From contig CANQQE010000011.1 of assembly GCA_947625935.1 (NCBI GenBank), positions 1 to 64,000 on the forward strand: 64,000 nt of DNA, given 5' to 3'. The position numbers and the translations under genes are program-made. The notes beneath the pieces were generated by a model. That model saw only the letters and a list, made by a program, of their open reading frames with translations. It had not been told where the DNA came from and did not search any database. Shown one piece after another: positions 32,525 to 40,469 of this stretch. This DNA is from an uncultured Muribaculaceae bacterium (lineage in GTDB: Bacteria > Bacteroidota > Bacteroidia > Bacteroidales > Muribaculaceae). Position 1 is the stretch's first letter. Each line of letters opens with the position of its first letter.

Positions 32525-33535
32525 ATGCCAAAAGTGTCGATTATAATCCCAGTCTATAATGTAGAAAAATATCTACCTGAGTGTATAGCATCTATTATTG
32601 CTCAGGATTTTCCGGATTTTGAGTGTTTGCTTATTGATGATGGCTCGACTGATGGTAGCGGGGCTTTGTGTGACAACTATGCCGTCAAAGATTCAAGATT
32701 CAGAGTGTTCCACCAAGAGAATCAGGGGGTATCGGCCGCCCGTAATCGAGGCATTGCTGAATCAACTGGTGAATGGATTTACTTTATAGACGGCGATGAC
32801 TGGATGATGCCGGGTATATTTAACGGTTTATCATTAAGTTGTGATATGATTGTCGGTCGCTATCGCCGTGAAGGTGTGGGGGTAAAATATGAATTGCAAA
32901 ATAGGGTTAAAATATGTAAAAATTTTGCCTTATCATATCTTTTTGAGGATATACGCACCCATCAGGGTGCGTATATCCTCAAAAAAGAAGTTTTAGATAA
33001 AAATAAAATAGCGTTCCCTATTCAATATAAATATGGGGAGGATATGGAATTTATTTTAAAAAGTTTGTTATGCTCGACATCGATAGTGATTGATGACAGA
33101 TGTTGGATGGCTTATCGTATTAATCCGAAATCGGCTATGTCGAAACTTACATTACGTCGATATGATGTGTTTTTCTCGCGGCTTGGGCTAATTGACTATG
33201 CGAAAAAGTGCGGCAATTGGGCTGTGGTTGAACGATTGAGGAATTTTTCACTTGCGGAATCATTATTTGTAACTACCAAGGCTCTGATTGAGGGTGGTAT
33301 GCCATACCGAGAGATTGTTGGGTTCATTAAAGATACACCTAATGTCAGAAATGAACTTATACGTATTAGTGTTGATGATAAAGTGAATAAAAATTTCAAA
33401 TTGTCGTTGATAGAGCTATTAAATCATCCAAAACGCTTTTATTTAAAACAGTGTCTCAGATATCGTTATAGTTGTCTTCGCCAAAAAATTGGCGAATTAA
33501 AATTGGAACTAATAAAAAAACAGTTCATATGCTAA
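32525..33535 (+). CDS. GT2 glycosyltransferase containing a large hairpin
   Basis: GT-A family 2 enzyme: VSIIIPVYNVEKYLPECIAS at the start, LLIDDGSTDGSG, NQGVSAARNRGI, and the DxD-type IDGDD. ATG 32525 is chosen because it precedes PKVSIIIP directly; a TTG at 32516 is also in frame. A perfect inverted repeat at 32940-32985 codes for the FEDIRTHQGAYILKK segment. Base composition falls sharply here (AT-rich, rare codons), unlike argS upstream, which points to acquired DNA. It probably adds a sugar to the surface glycan. Confidence 0.87.
   Translation: MPKVSIIIPVYNVEKYLPECIASIIAQDFPDFECLLIDDGSTDGSGALCDNYAVKDSRFRVFHQENQGVSAARNRGIAESTGEWIYFIDGDDWMMPGIFNGLSLSCDMIVGRYRREGVGVKYELQNRVKICKNFALSYLFEDIRTHQGAYILKKEVLDKNKIAFPIQYKYGEDMEFILKSLLCSTSIVIDDRCWMAYRINPKSAMSKLTLRRYDVFFSRLGLIDYAKKCGNWAVVERLRNFSLAESLFVTTKALIEGGMPYREIVGFIKDTPNVRNELIRISVDDKVNKNFKLSLIELLNHPKRFYLKQCLRYRYSCLRQKIGELKLELIKKQFIC
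32940..32985. repeat. Perfect 21-bp inverted repeat with 4-base loop inside a GT2 gene
   Basis: Left arm 32940-32960 (TTTTTGAGGATATACGCACC then C), loop ATCA, right arm 32965-32985, every base paired. It forms a very stable RNA hairpin or DNA cruciform within coding sequence. No U tract follows on the plus strand. Confidence 0.95.
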
Positions 33536-34431
33536 AGCTGACTATTTTTACTCCAACATACAATCGAGGATACATTTTGCCTAACTTGTATGAATCGTTA
33601 CTGGCACAAGAGTGTAAGGACTTTGAATGGTTGGTTATTGACGATGGATCGACTGATAATACGCCTGATTTATTCAAACAGTGGCTTTCACATGATAATG
33701 GTTTCCCAATCCGTTACTGCAAAGTAGAAAACGGCGGAAAGCAGAGAGCGATTAACCGAGCCGTAATGATGGCGGAATCAGACTATTTCTTTATAGTAGA
33801 TTCTGACGATACACTAAGATTTGACGCAGTGTCGGTGGTTACAAAGTGGATTGAAAGTCTGCCGTGTGATAATTCGTTTGCCGGTATTTCCGGATTGAAA
33901 TACAACATGGCTTTAACTGCTGATAATCAGCCTAAATCCTGGTTCCATGAATGTGGCTATATTGATTGTACGAATCTTGATCGGGGAAAATATGGCCTAA
34001 ATCATGATTTAGCCGAAATTTATAAAACTGAGATATTAAAAAAATATCCATTTAGGGTATGGGATGGAGAGACATTTACTCCTGAATGTGTAGTATGGGA
34101 TAAAATTGCCTTGGATGGATATAAGTTGCGTTATTACAATAAGTACATATATAATTATGAATATCTAACGGATGGACTGACTCGTGGCGGATATTTCACT
34201 TATAAGAACAACATAATGGGTTGTGCGATGGCAAATAATATGAAAGCCAGGACATCCAAGACGCTAAAAGATAAATATAAACATATTGTTGAAATGTTAG
34301 TGGGCTGTATTCTTACCGGTAATTTGAGGTATATAGGCGAATCGTATTACCCTAAAACCGCATTATTTATGCTGCCCATTGCTTGGCTTTATTCATTGAA
34401 TCGAAAACGAATTTTAAGAAGAATCAAATGA
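33529..34431 (+). CDS. GT2 glycosyltransferase
   Basis: KLTIFTPTYNRGYILPNLYE at the start, WLVIDDGSTDNTPDLF, GGKQRAINRAV and the DxD-like VDSDD identify GT2. The C-terminal half contains EIYKTEILKKYPF and DGETFTPECVVWDKIA, seen in capsule and LPS GT2 enzymes. ATG 33529 overlaps the preceding stop; an upstream start at 33472 is in frame but would extend far into the previous gene. AT-rich like its neighbour. Overlaps the pyruvyl transferase gene by four bases. Confidence 0.87.
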   Translation: MLKLTIFTPTYNRGYILPNLYESLLAQECKDFEWLVIDDGSTDNTPDLFKQWLSHDNGFPIRYCKVENGGKQRAINRAVMMAESDYFFIVDSDDTLRFDAVSVVTKWIESLPCDNSFAGISGLKYNMALTADNQPKSWFHECGYIDCTNLDRGKYGLNHDLAEIYKTEILKKYPFRVWDGETFTPECVVWDKIALDGYKLRYYNKYIYNYEYLTDGLTRGGYFTYKNNIMGCAMANNMKARTSKTLKDKYKHIVEMLVGCILTGNLRYIGESYYPKTALFMLPIAWLYSLNRKRILRRIK

Positions 34432-35597
34432 GAGTAGTTTTATATCCACATGGAGGTAGCGGTAATCATGGGTGCGAGGCATTGGTGAGATCGACGGCTA
34501 AAATTATTGGTGCTGATGTTACTCTGTTTTCCACTTCGGTTGGTGAAGATAATAAGTATAGCCTACATAATGTGGTGTCGGTCAAGCCCCAATATAACCG
34601 AATTGACCCCATGAGCGTCAGTTATCCGGTCGCATGGGTCAGGAATCGCTTTTTTAAAGATAGCCAGGCTTTTGATAAACTTGCTTTGAAAGATTTCATC
34701 GCTTTGGCCAAAAAGAGCGATGTCGCGCTATCGATAGGAGGCGACAACTATTGCTATGGAGTGCCTGAACATATAATATACATGAATCGCTGTCTTGCCG
34801 CTGCGGGGGTGCCTATGATATTGTGGGGATGCTCGATTGATCCGGAGGCGATTACCGGTAAAACGCTCGATGATTTAGAGCGGTATGAACATATAATTGT
34901 CAGAGAAAGTCTGACCGCTGATGCTTTAAGGGCAAAAGGTTTTGAAAATGTGACCTTATTGCCTGACCCGGCTTTTAAGCTCGATGCAATCGGGCTTCCT
35001 TTGCCTGATGGTTGGGCTGACGGAAACACGGTGGGAATCAATATAAGCCCGATGGTTATGGGGCTTGACCGTGGAGCCGATATGGCTTTACGCAATTATG
35101 AGCGATTGGTTGAATACATCGTCAACGGGACCGATATGACTGTGGCATTGATTCCCCATGTGGTCTGGTGGCATAATGATGACCGCAAACCGTTGACATA
35201 TCTTTATGAGAAATTCAAATCGAGTGGGAGAGTGCTTATTATTGATGATTGTGGAGCGGAGTCGCTTAAAGGATATATAGCACGTTGTCGTTTCATGGTG
35301 GCGGCCCGTACGCACGCATCGATAGCGGCGTATTCGAGCCAAGTGCCAACAGTTGTCGTCGGCTATTCTGTCAAAGCGAAAGGAATCGCAAAGGATTTGT
35401 TTGGCTCTTATGAGCATTATGTATGCCCGGTTCAGTTGTTGGCTAATGAGGAAGAGTTGACTACTGCTTTTAAATGGCTCATGGCAAACGAAAATTCAAT
35501 AAGGAATCATTATCAGGAGTTCATGCCCGGATATGTTTCTAAGGCTATGGAAATGAAGTCGGTTGTAGAACGTATAATCAAAACCAAAACTATATGA
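34428..35597 (+). CDS. Polysaccharide pyruvyl transferase family protein
   Basis: The pattern PHGGSGNHGCEALVRSTAKII, SIGGDNYCYG, WGCSIDP, VRESLTADALRAKG and LLPDPAFKL is that of PF04230 (CsaB/WcaK type), which puts ketal-linked pyruvate on sugars. Near the C-terminus AARTHASIAAYSSQVPTVVVGYSVKAKGIA matches the conserved R-x-H region. ATG 34428 gives the family N-terminus and an ATGA overlap with the GT2 gene. Pyruvylation would add negative charge to the surface glycan. Confidence 0.87.
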   Translation: MRVVLYPHGGSGNHGCEALVRSTAKIIGADVTLFSTSVGEDNKYSLHNVVSVKPQYNRIDPMSVSYPVAWVRNRFFKDSQAFDKLALKDFIALAKKSDVALSIGGDNYCYGVPEHIIYMNRCLAAAGVPMILWGCSIDPEAITGKTLDDLERYEHIIVRESLTADALRAKGFENVTLLPDPAFKLDAIGLPLPDGWADGNTVGINISPMVMGLDRGADMALRNYERLVEYIVNGTDMTVALIPHVVWWHNDDRKPLTYLYEKFKSSGRVLIIDDCGAESLKGYIARCRFMVAARTHASIAAYSSQVPTVVVGYSVKAKGIAKDLFGSYEHYVCPVQLLANEEELTTAFKWLMANENSIRNHYQEFMPGYVSKAMEMKSVVERIIKTKTI

Positions 35598-36742
35598 CAT
35601 TGAATCTGTTATTGTGGATATTGGCGGTGGTTGGTGTATTTGCCATAGCTGTGAGAGGTTATGATTTTGCTATCGGCCTCAATCGTTGGCAGCGTCGCAT
35701 CCACATCGGCAGATGGAGTGATATGGCAGTTTGGAGGTCGGCTTTGGCTGTTTGCGGCAGCAGATGGATTAAACGTATGCCGGTCGTGCCTAAACTCGAC
35801 AATGACAGATTGATTTTGCTTGACAAAGTAAGGGGGCAATATAGCAATCCAACGATACAGAGTTGGCAATATGCCGGTCTTGTGATGGGCTTAAAAACTA
35901 TAAGAAATGACGATTTTCGCATTCATTTTATTGACGATGCCGGTAATTGGCGAAATACGCCTATAAACATTGATTTTGCATTGTTGGCTTATTCATTGAT
36001 GTCAGAAGATTGTCCTCGTAGTCTTGGTGTTGAGATGAAGCAGGTTTATGACCTGATATTATCGGTTAAAGGGGATAATGACACAGTACCTTACCGCCGC
36101 GGAATGAATGCGATACGATTTGTGGATACTATAGGTTTTATATGTCCGTTTTTAGTAAGATATGGATTGGATTATGATGTCCCTGAGGCGTTGAATTTAG
36201 CCAAAGTGCAGATTGAAGAGTATGATAAAATGGTATTTTCGGAGAATGTCCATTTCCCGCCACACGCCATCGACTGTGAGCGCAATTTGCCCTTGGGTGT
36301 ATGTGACTGGGGGCGCGGAGTCGGTTGGTATGTACTTGGCGTAACGGAGTCATACCGATGCTTACCCGAAGGAGATTTCAAGGAATATCTCGGAGACCGT
36401 ATTGTAAAATTTGCGGATGAATTACGGCAATTCCAAAAATCATCAGGAGGTTGGGGTTCAAGCGTATTTATAGCAGATTCGCCAACCGAGGGGTCGGTAA
36501 CATCGCTTGCGGGGTTATTGATGGTTGAGGCGTATTCTATCTCGGGTGATAAAGATTATCTGTTTTCCGCAGAGCGTGCAATCCGTCAGCTCATGGCTAT
36601 TACTCAGCGTAACGGTGCTATAGATATGTGTCAGGGAGATACAAAGGGTATAGGGAATTATTCGACACGGTATGGCTATATGCCGTTCGCTCAAGGTATG
36701 GCATTGTTGTTGGTAAAACGATTTGAAGATGCGAACTCTTAA
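35594..36742 (+). CDS. Membrane-anchored six-hairpin glycosidase-like protein (GH105/88 type)
   Basis: A single N-terminal segment (LNLLLWILAVVGVFAIAV) is followed by an all-helical domain. FVDTIGFICPFL matches the catalytic Asp region of YteR-type unsaturated glucuronyl/rhamnogalacturonyl hydrolases (Asp178 here), and DWGRGVGWYVLGV matches the WxRGxGW motif. Other pieces fit an (alpha/alpha)6 barrel. These enzymes normally degrade imported pectin or glycosaminoglycan fragments, so one fixed to the membrane inside an assembly locus is odd. It may trim, release or bind the nascent glycan. The first 60 residues are unlike GH105. Overlaps neighbours at both ends. Confidence 0.7.
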   Translation: MTLNLLLWILAVVGVFAIAVRGYDFAIGLNRWQRRIHIGRWSDMAVWRSALAVCGSRWIKRMPVVPKLDNDRLILLDKVRGQYSNPTIQSWQYAGLVMGLKTIRNDDFRIHFIDDAGNWRNTPINIDFALLAYSLMSEDCPRSLGVEMKQVYDLILSVKGDNDTVPYRRGMNAIRFVDTIGFICPFLVRYGLDYDVPEALNLAKVQIEEYDKMVFSENVHFPPHAIDCERNLPLGVCDWGRGVGWYVLGVTESYRCLPEGDFKEYLGDRIVKFADELRQFQKSSGGWGSSVFIADSPTEGSVTSLAGLLMVEAYSISGDKDYLFSAERAIRQLMAITQRNGAIDMCQGDTKGIGNYSTRYGYMPFAQGMALLLVKRFEDANS

Positions 36743-38261
36743 TTCGGCTAAAAACTTGGCTTCAAGCCTCGGCTTGTCGATATTGATGATTGTGATGGGT
36801 TTCGTGACCCGTAAAATCTTTGTCGATAACGTGGGTGTGGAGTATCTCGGTCTGAATGGGTTGTTGCAGAATATTTTGGGAATTATGACGTTGCTCGAAG
36901 GCGGTTTTGCGACAAGTGTGGTTTATAATATGTATAAGCCGCTCGCCGAAGATGACCGCCCTCGCATATTGGCGTTGTTGCAGCTTTACCGTAAGGTTTA
37001 CCGTTACATAGCGTGCGGCGTTTTTTTGTGCGGCCTGGCGATTTATCCGTTTATCGGCTATATAATAAAGGATGCCGATGGATTATCGTATGTCTCCGTG
37101 GTATATTTCATCTTTTTGTTCAACTCATTAGTCCAGTATTTCACTGCCTATAAGTGGTCGATTATCAATGCGAGTCAGAAAAACTATAAACTGACGATGA
37201 TTAACTTGGTGTATCAGGTGGGGTTGAGTTTAGGAAAAATGGCTATACTCTATTACACCAAAAACTACATCTTGTATCTTGTTGTGGAAGCGTTGTTTGG
37301 AGTGGGATATAACATAGCGATAGTCCGAAAAGCCAATCAATTATTCCCCTATATTGTTACCAAAGTAAAATATGCGGTTGAACCTGAAGTTAAGAAAAAT
37401 ATAATCACCAACATGAAGGCATTGTTTCTCCATTCATTGGGAGGATATTTCATGCACTCGACCGATAATATTGTTATCTCGGCATTCATTGGGGTTGGAA
37501 TAATTGGGTTATGGTCAAACTATACACTGTTGACCGGTACGGTGAACACATTTATCACACAGACGTTAAATAGTTTCTCGGAAAGCGTGGGGCACCTTAT
37601 CGCCTCTGAATCGAAACAAAAAGTTTATGAAGTGTTCAAAACAATATTTTTTGTCAATTTCATTGTAGTATCTATTCCCGTAATTTTGATGTGGGCGACG
37701 CTTTCACCCTTTATATCGTGGTGGCTCGGTTCTGAGTATGAGTTGCCGCCAGTGATGGTTGGGATTGTACTGGTGAATTTTTATATAGGCAGTATGCGTA
37801 GCAGTGCGATGACATTTAAGACAAAGTCGGGTATATTCGTAAAAGACCGCTGGACGCCACTTCTTCAAGGTTTGATAAATTTGGCATTGTCGTTGCTTTT
37901 GGTGCAGCGTTTCGGTCTGTCCGGAGTACTCGCCGCTACAGGAATCAGCATACTAAGCATTGGATTTTGGCAGTGGCCTCGGTTGTGTTATAAGTACGCT
38001 TTCAACCAACCGTTGAGAAAATATTTTGCCCATTATGCCGCATATACATCAGTCGGTGTATTGGCGTTATTGTTGTCGATGTGGGTTTGCTCACTTGTGG
38101 TGATTGACAATAGATTGCTTAATGTCATATGGCGCGGGGTCGGATCTTTAGCAGTGGTATTGGCGGTTTATTGGATTGCGTTCAGGCGTACAGAGCCATA
38201 TCGCGAGCTTATGGTCTATGTCAAGTCTCTGACGGGGCAGTCCAAGCTATCGAAATCATAA
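36729..38261 (+). CDS. Wzx-like oligosaccharide flippase (MATE/PST superfamily)
   Basis: A polytopic protein of ~510 residues with 12-14 membrane segments. LNSAKNLASSLGLSILMIVM, RKIFVDNVGVEYLGLNGL and GFATSVVYNMYKPLAE are typical of the Bacteroidota/Firmicutes PST exporter branch. It would flip the lipid-linked repeat unit made by the upstream transferases. ATG 36729 is chosen (MRTLNSAKN); a TTG at 36723 is in frame. It closes the locus. No Wzy polymerase, initiating phosphoglycosyl transferase or chain-length regulator is seen nearby. Confidence 0.87.
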   Translation: MRTLNSAKNLASSLGLSILMIVMGFVTRKIFVDNVGVEYLGLNGLLQNILGIMTLLEGGFATSVVYNMYKPLAEDDRPRILALLQLYRKVYRYIACGVFLCGLAIYPFIGYIIKDADGLSYVSVVYFIFLFNSLVQYFTAYKWSIINASQKNYKLTMINLVYQVGLSLGKMAILYYTKNYILYLVVEALFGVGYNIAIVRKANQLFPYIVTKVKYAVEPEVKKNIITNMKALFLHSLGGYFMHSTDNIVISAFIGVGIIGLWSNYTLLTGTVNTFITQTLNSFSESVGHLIASESKQKVYEVFKTIFFVNFIVVSIPVILMWATLSPFISWWLGSEYELPPVMVGIVLVNFYIGSMRSSAMTFKTKSGIFVKDRWTPLLQGLINLALSLLLVQRFGLSGVLAATGISILSIGFWQWPRLCYKYAFNQPLRKYFAHYAAYTSVGVLALLLSMWVCSLVVIDNRLLNVIWRGVGSLAVVLAVYWIAFRRTEPYRELMVYVKSLTGQSKLSKS

Positions 38262-38299
38262 AAATTGTATATGATGGTGGGGGATGGCGGGAAATTGTG

Positions 38300-38307
38300 T
38301 AATTTTG
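38300..38307 (+). promoter_or_regulatory. -7 box before the Bax inhibitor-1 family gene
   Basis: TAATTTTG, 31 bases before the gene. No clear -33 element. Confidence 0.5.
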
Positions 38308-38337
38308 TAATGGATTAATTTTAATTGAATTAGAGAT

Positions 38338-39039
38338 ATGTTAGACAACTATTCTTCTTCATCGTTTCAGCAGAGCCTTGACGAGCATGTGTCGGCAGTG
38401 ATGAAACGTGTTTATGTCAAGATGACCCTGGCGCTTGTCGTCACGGCGTTTGTGGCTCTTTTCTGTGCCAATTCATACGCTTATCTTGAGTTTATGCTCA
38501 CTCATTCATGGGCTATGTGGGTGCTGATGCTTGCCGAGCTTGGCATAGTGATCGGTGTGTCGTCGGGAATCAGTAAGCTGACCTCGCCTGTGGCGGCGTT
38601 GCTATTTTATATTTTCGCTATTGTCAACGGGCTGGCTCTCGCCCCGATATTTGTCATCTACACGGGTACTTCGATCGCCAAGACGTTTTTCATCACGGCG
38701 GGTACGTTCGGTGCCATGAGCGTCTATGGATATTTCACATCCAAAGATCTCTCAAAAATGGGTTCGTTCCTGTTCATGGCCTTAATCGGGCTCGTGATTT
38801 GCACAATAGTGAATCTGTTTATGAAAAGCGACACCATGGGTTGGATCATCTCAGGCGCGGGTGTGTTGATTTTCATCGGTCTGACTGCCTGGGACACTCA
38901 GCAGATCAAGCGTATGGCCATGGCTTCGCCTGAGTTCTCGGACGGTCGTCTGGCCACTTTGGGCGCGCTGTCGCTTTATCTTGACTTCATCAACCTGTTC
39001 CTCTATCTGTTGAGATTTTTCGGCTCCTCAAGAGACTAA
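38338..39039 (+). CDS. Bax inhibitor-1/YccA family membrane protein
   Basis: Seven hydrophobic segments over 233 residues, with the family end motif GLTAWDTQQIKRMA followed by LGALSLYLDFINLFLYLLRFFG. Characterised relatives (BsYetJ, E. coli YccA) act as a pH-dependent Ca leak or modulate FtsH. The N-terminus is cytoplasmic (SSSSFQQSLDEHVSAVMKRVY). Own promoter and terminator, so monocistronic. Confidence 0.93.
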   Translation: MLDNYSSSSFQQSLDEHVSAVMKRVYVKMTLALVVTAFVALFCANSYAYLEFMLTHSWAMWVLMLAELGIVIGVSSGISKLTSPVAALLFYIFAIVNGLALAPIFVIYTGTSIAKTFFITAGTFGAMSVYGYFTSKDLSKMGSFLFMALIGLVICTIVNLFMKSDTMGWIISGAGVLIFIGLTAWDTQQIKRMAMASPEFSDGRLATLGALSLYLDFINLFLYLLRFFGSSRD

Positions 39040-39062
39040 AAATAGATTTAAAACATATACAC

Positions 39063-39100
39063 GAAGGGGCCCTGTGAAAAAGCCGGGGCCTCTTTGTTTT
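39063..39100 (+). terminator. Intrinsic terminator after the Bax inhibitor-1 family gene
   Basis: AAGGGGCCC (39064-39072) pairs with GGGCCTCTT (39086-39094; one G-T pair), followed by TTTGTTTT. It ends before the MATE gene at 39114. Confidence 0.75.
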
Positions 39101-39113
39101 ATCTTCTGTTGCC

Positions 39114-40469
39114 ATGCAGCGCTTTTGGGAAAATTATAAATCGGATTATAAGAAGATATTGAAGCTTGGGTTGCCGATTCTGATCGGTCAGCTCGGTATG
39201 ATTGTTGTCGGTTTCGCCGACAATATCATGGTGGGGCGTTATTCGACGGCGGCTTTGGCATCGGCCTCGTTGGTCAACAATCTGTTCAACGTGGCCATTT
39301 TCGCCTGTCTCGGTTTCACTTATGGGCTTACGCCGCTAATCGGAGCTTTGTATGCGCAGAAACGCGACGGGGCGATTGGCTCGCTTTTGAAGAACGGTTT
39401 GCTGCTCAACACGTTTTTTTCGATAGGTGTCATCCTGATTATGGGTGTCATCTACCTTAATTTGGAGCGGATGGGGCAGCCTGAGGAGCTTATGCCCCTA
39501 ATAAAGCCCTATTATCTTATTTATCTTGCTGGTTTGCTTCCCGTGGCGTTGTTCAACGTGTACGCCCAATGGGCCTATGCCATCAACCGTACGCAGATGC
39601 CGATGTGGATAATCCTGTCGGCCAACCTGCTCAATGTCGCAGGTAACTATATGCTGATTTACGGTCACTGCGGCTTCCCCGAGCTGGGCTTGACCGGCGC
39701 CGGGATAAGCACTTTCGTCGCGCGCTGGCTGTCGGCGTTCATGATTATGGGAGTGTTCTTCTTCATGAAGCGTTTCAGGGGGTATAGCGCGGGATTCTTG
39801 TCGGGGCGCATTAACGGCGAGGAGATGGGGCGCGTCAACCGCACGTCGTGGCCGGTGTCGATCCAGATGGTTTTCGAGTCGGGGTCGTTCACGTTTGCCG
39901 CCGTTATGGCAGGATGGCTTGGCGCTGTCCCGTTAGCTGCGTTTCAGATTATAGTGATTACCGGCACGCTCGGTTTTTGTGTCTATTACAGCATGGCGTC
40001 GGCTGTATCGGTGCTTGTTTCCAACGCCGCCGGTAGGGCCGACCGCCACGGGATGAGGAAAGTGGCGTTCGCCGGATACCATATAATGCTCACGCTGGCA
40101 TCGGTTTCGTCGTTGATTTTCCTCCTTTTCGAGCATAAGATGATTGAGGCGTTCACTGAGGATGCGGCGGTGATAGCGACAACTATGACGCTGATATTTC
40201 CGTTGGTGCTGTATCAACTTGGCGATGCCACGCAGATTACCTTTGCCAACGCTTTGCGGGGGACGTCGCGGGTGGCTCCGATGATCTGGATCGCGGGGGT
40301 GAGCTATGTCGCGGTGGGATTGCCCGCCACCTATATCCTCGGATTCCCCGCCGGGTTAGGCATTTATGGGATTCTGCTCAGTTTCTCTGTGTCGCTGTTT
40401 CTCGCCGCGGGGTTGTTTCTTTGGCAGTTCATGCGAGTCACTTCGGCAGGGAGGTCAATAGTGGAATGA
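39114..40469 (+). CDS. MATE-family efflux transporter
   Basis: A 451-residue NorM-type protein with about twelve membrane segments. KLGLPILIGQLGMIVVGFADNIMVGRYSTAALA is cut here to its recognisable pieces GLPILIGQLG and DNIMVGRYS; the symmetrical second half has PVSIQMVFESGSF. It exports drugs or metabolites against Na+ or H+. It starts 14 bases past a terminator; its own promoter is not obvious, so partial read-through is possible. Its end overlaps the end of the convergent nucleoside kinase gene by 15 bases. Confidence 0.92.
   Translation: MQRFWENYKSDYKKILKLGLPILIGQLGMIVVGFADNIMVGRYSTAALASASLVNNLFNVAIFACLGFTYGLTPLIGALYAQKRDGAIGSLLKNGLLLNTFFSIGVILIMGVIYLNLERMGQPEELMPLIKPYYLIYLAGLLPVALFNVYAQWAYAINRTQMPMWIILSANLLNVAGNYMLIYGHCGFPELGLTGAGISTFVARWLSAFMIMGVFFFMKRFRGYSAGFLSGRINGEEMGRVNRTSWPVSIQMVFESGSFTFAAVMAGWLGAVPLAAFQIIVITGTLGFCVYYSMASAVSVLVSNAAGRADRHGMRKVAFAGYHIMLTLASVSSLIFLLFEHKMIEAFTEDAAVIATTMTLIFPLVLYQLGDATQITFANALRGTSRVAPMIWIAGVSYVAVGLPATYILGFPAGLGIYGILLSFSVSLFLAAGLFLWQFMRVTSAGRSIVE

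Noticed and set aside
30229-38261. Calling the glycan locus a complete capsule or O-antigen operon
   Set aside because: No initiating phosphoglycosyl transferase, Wzy polymerase or Wzz/Wza-type gene is seen.
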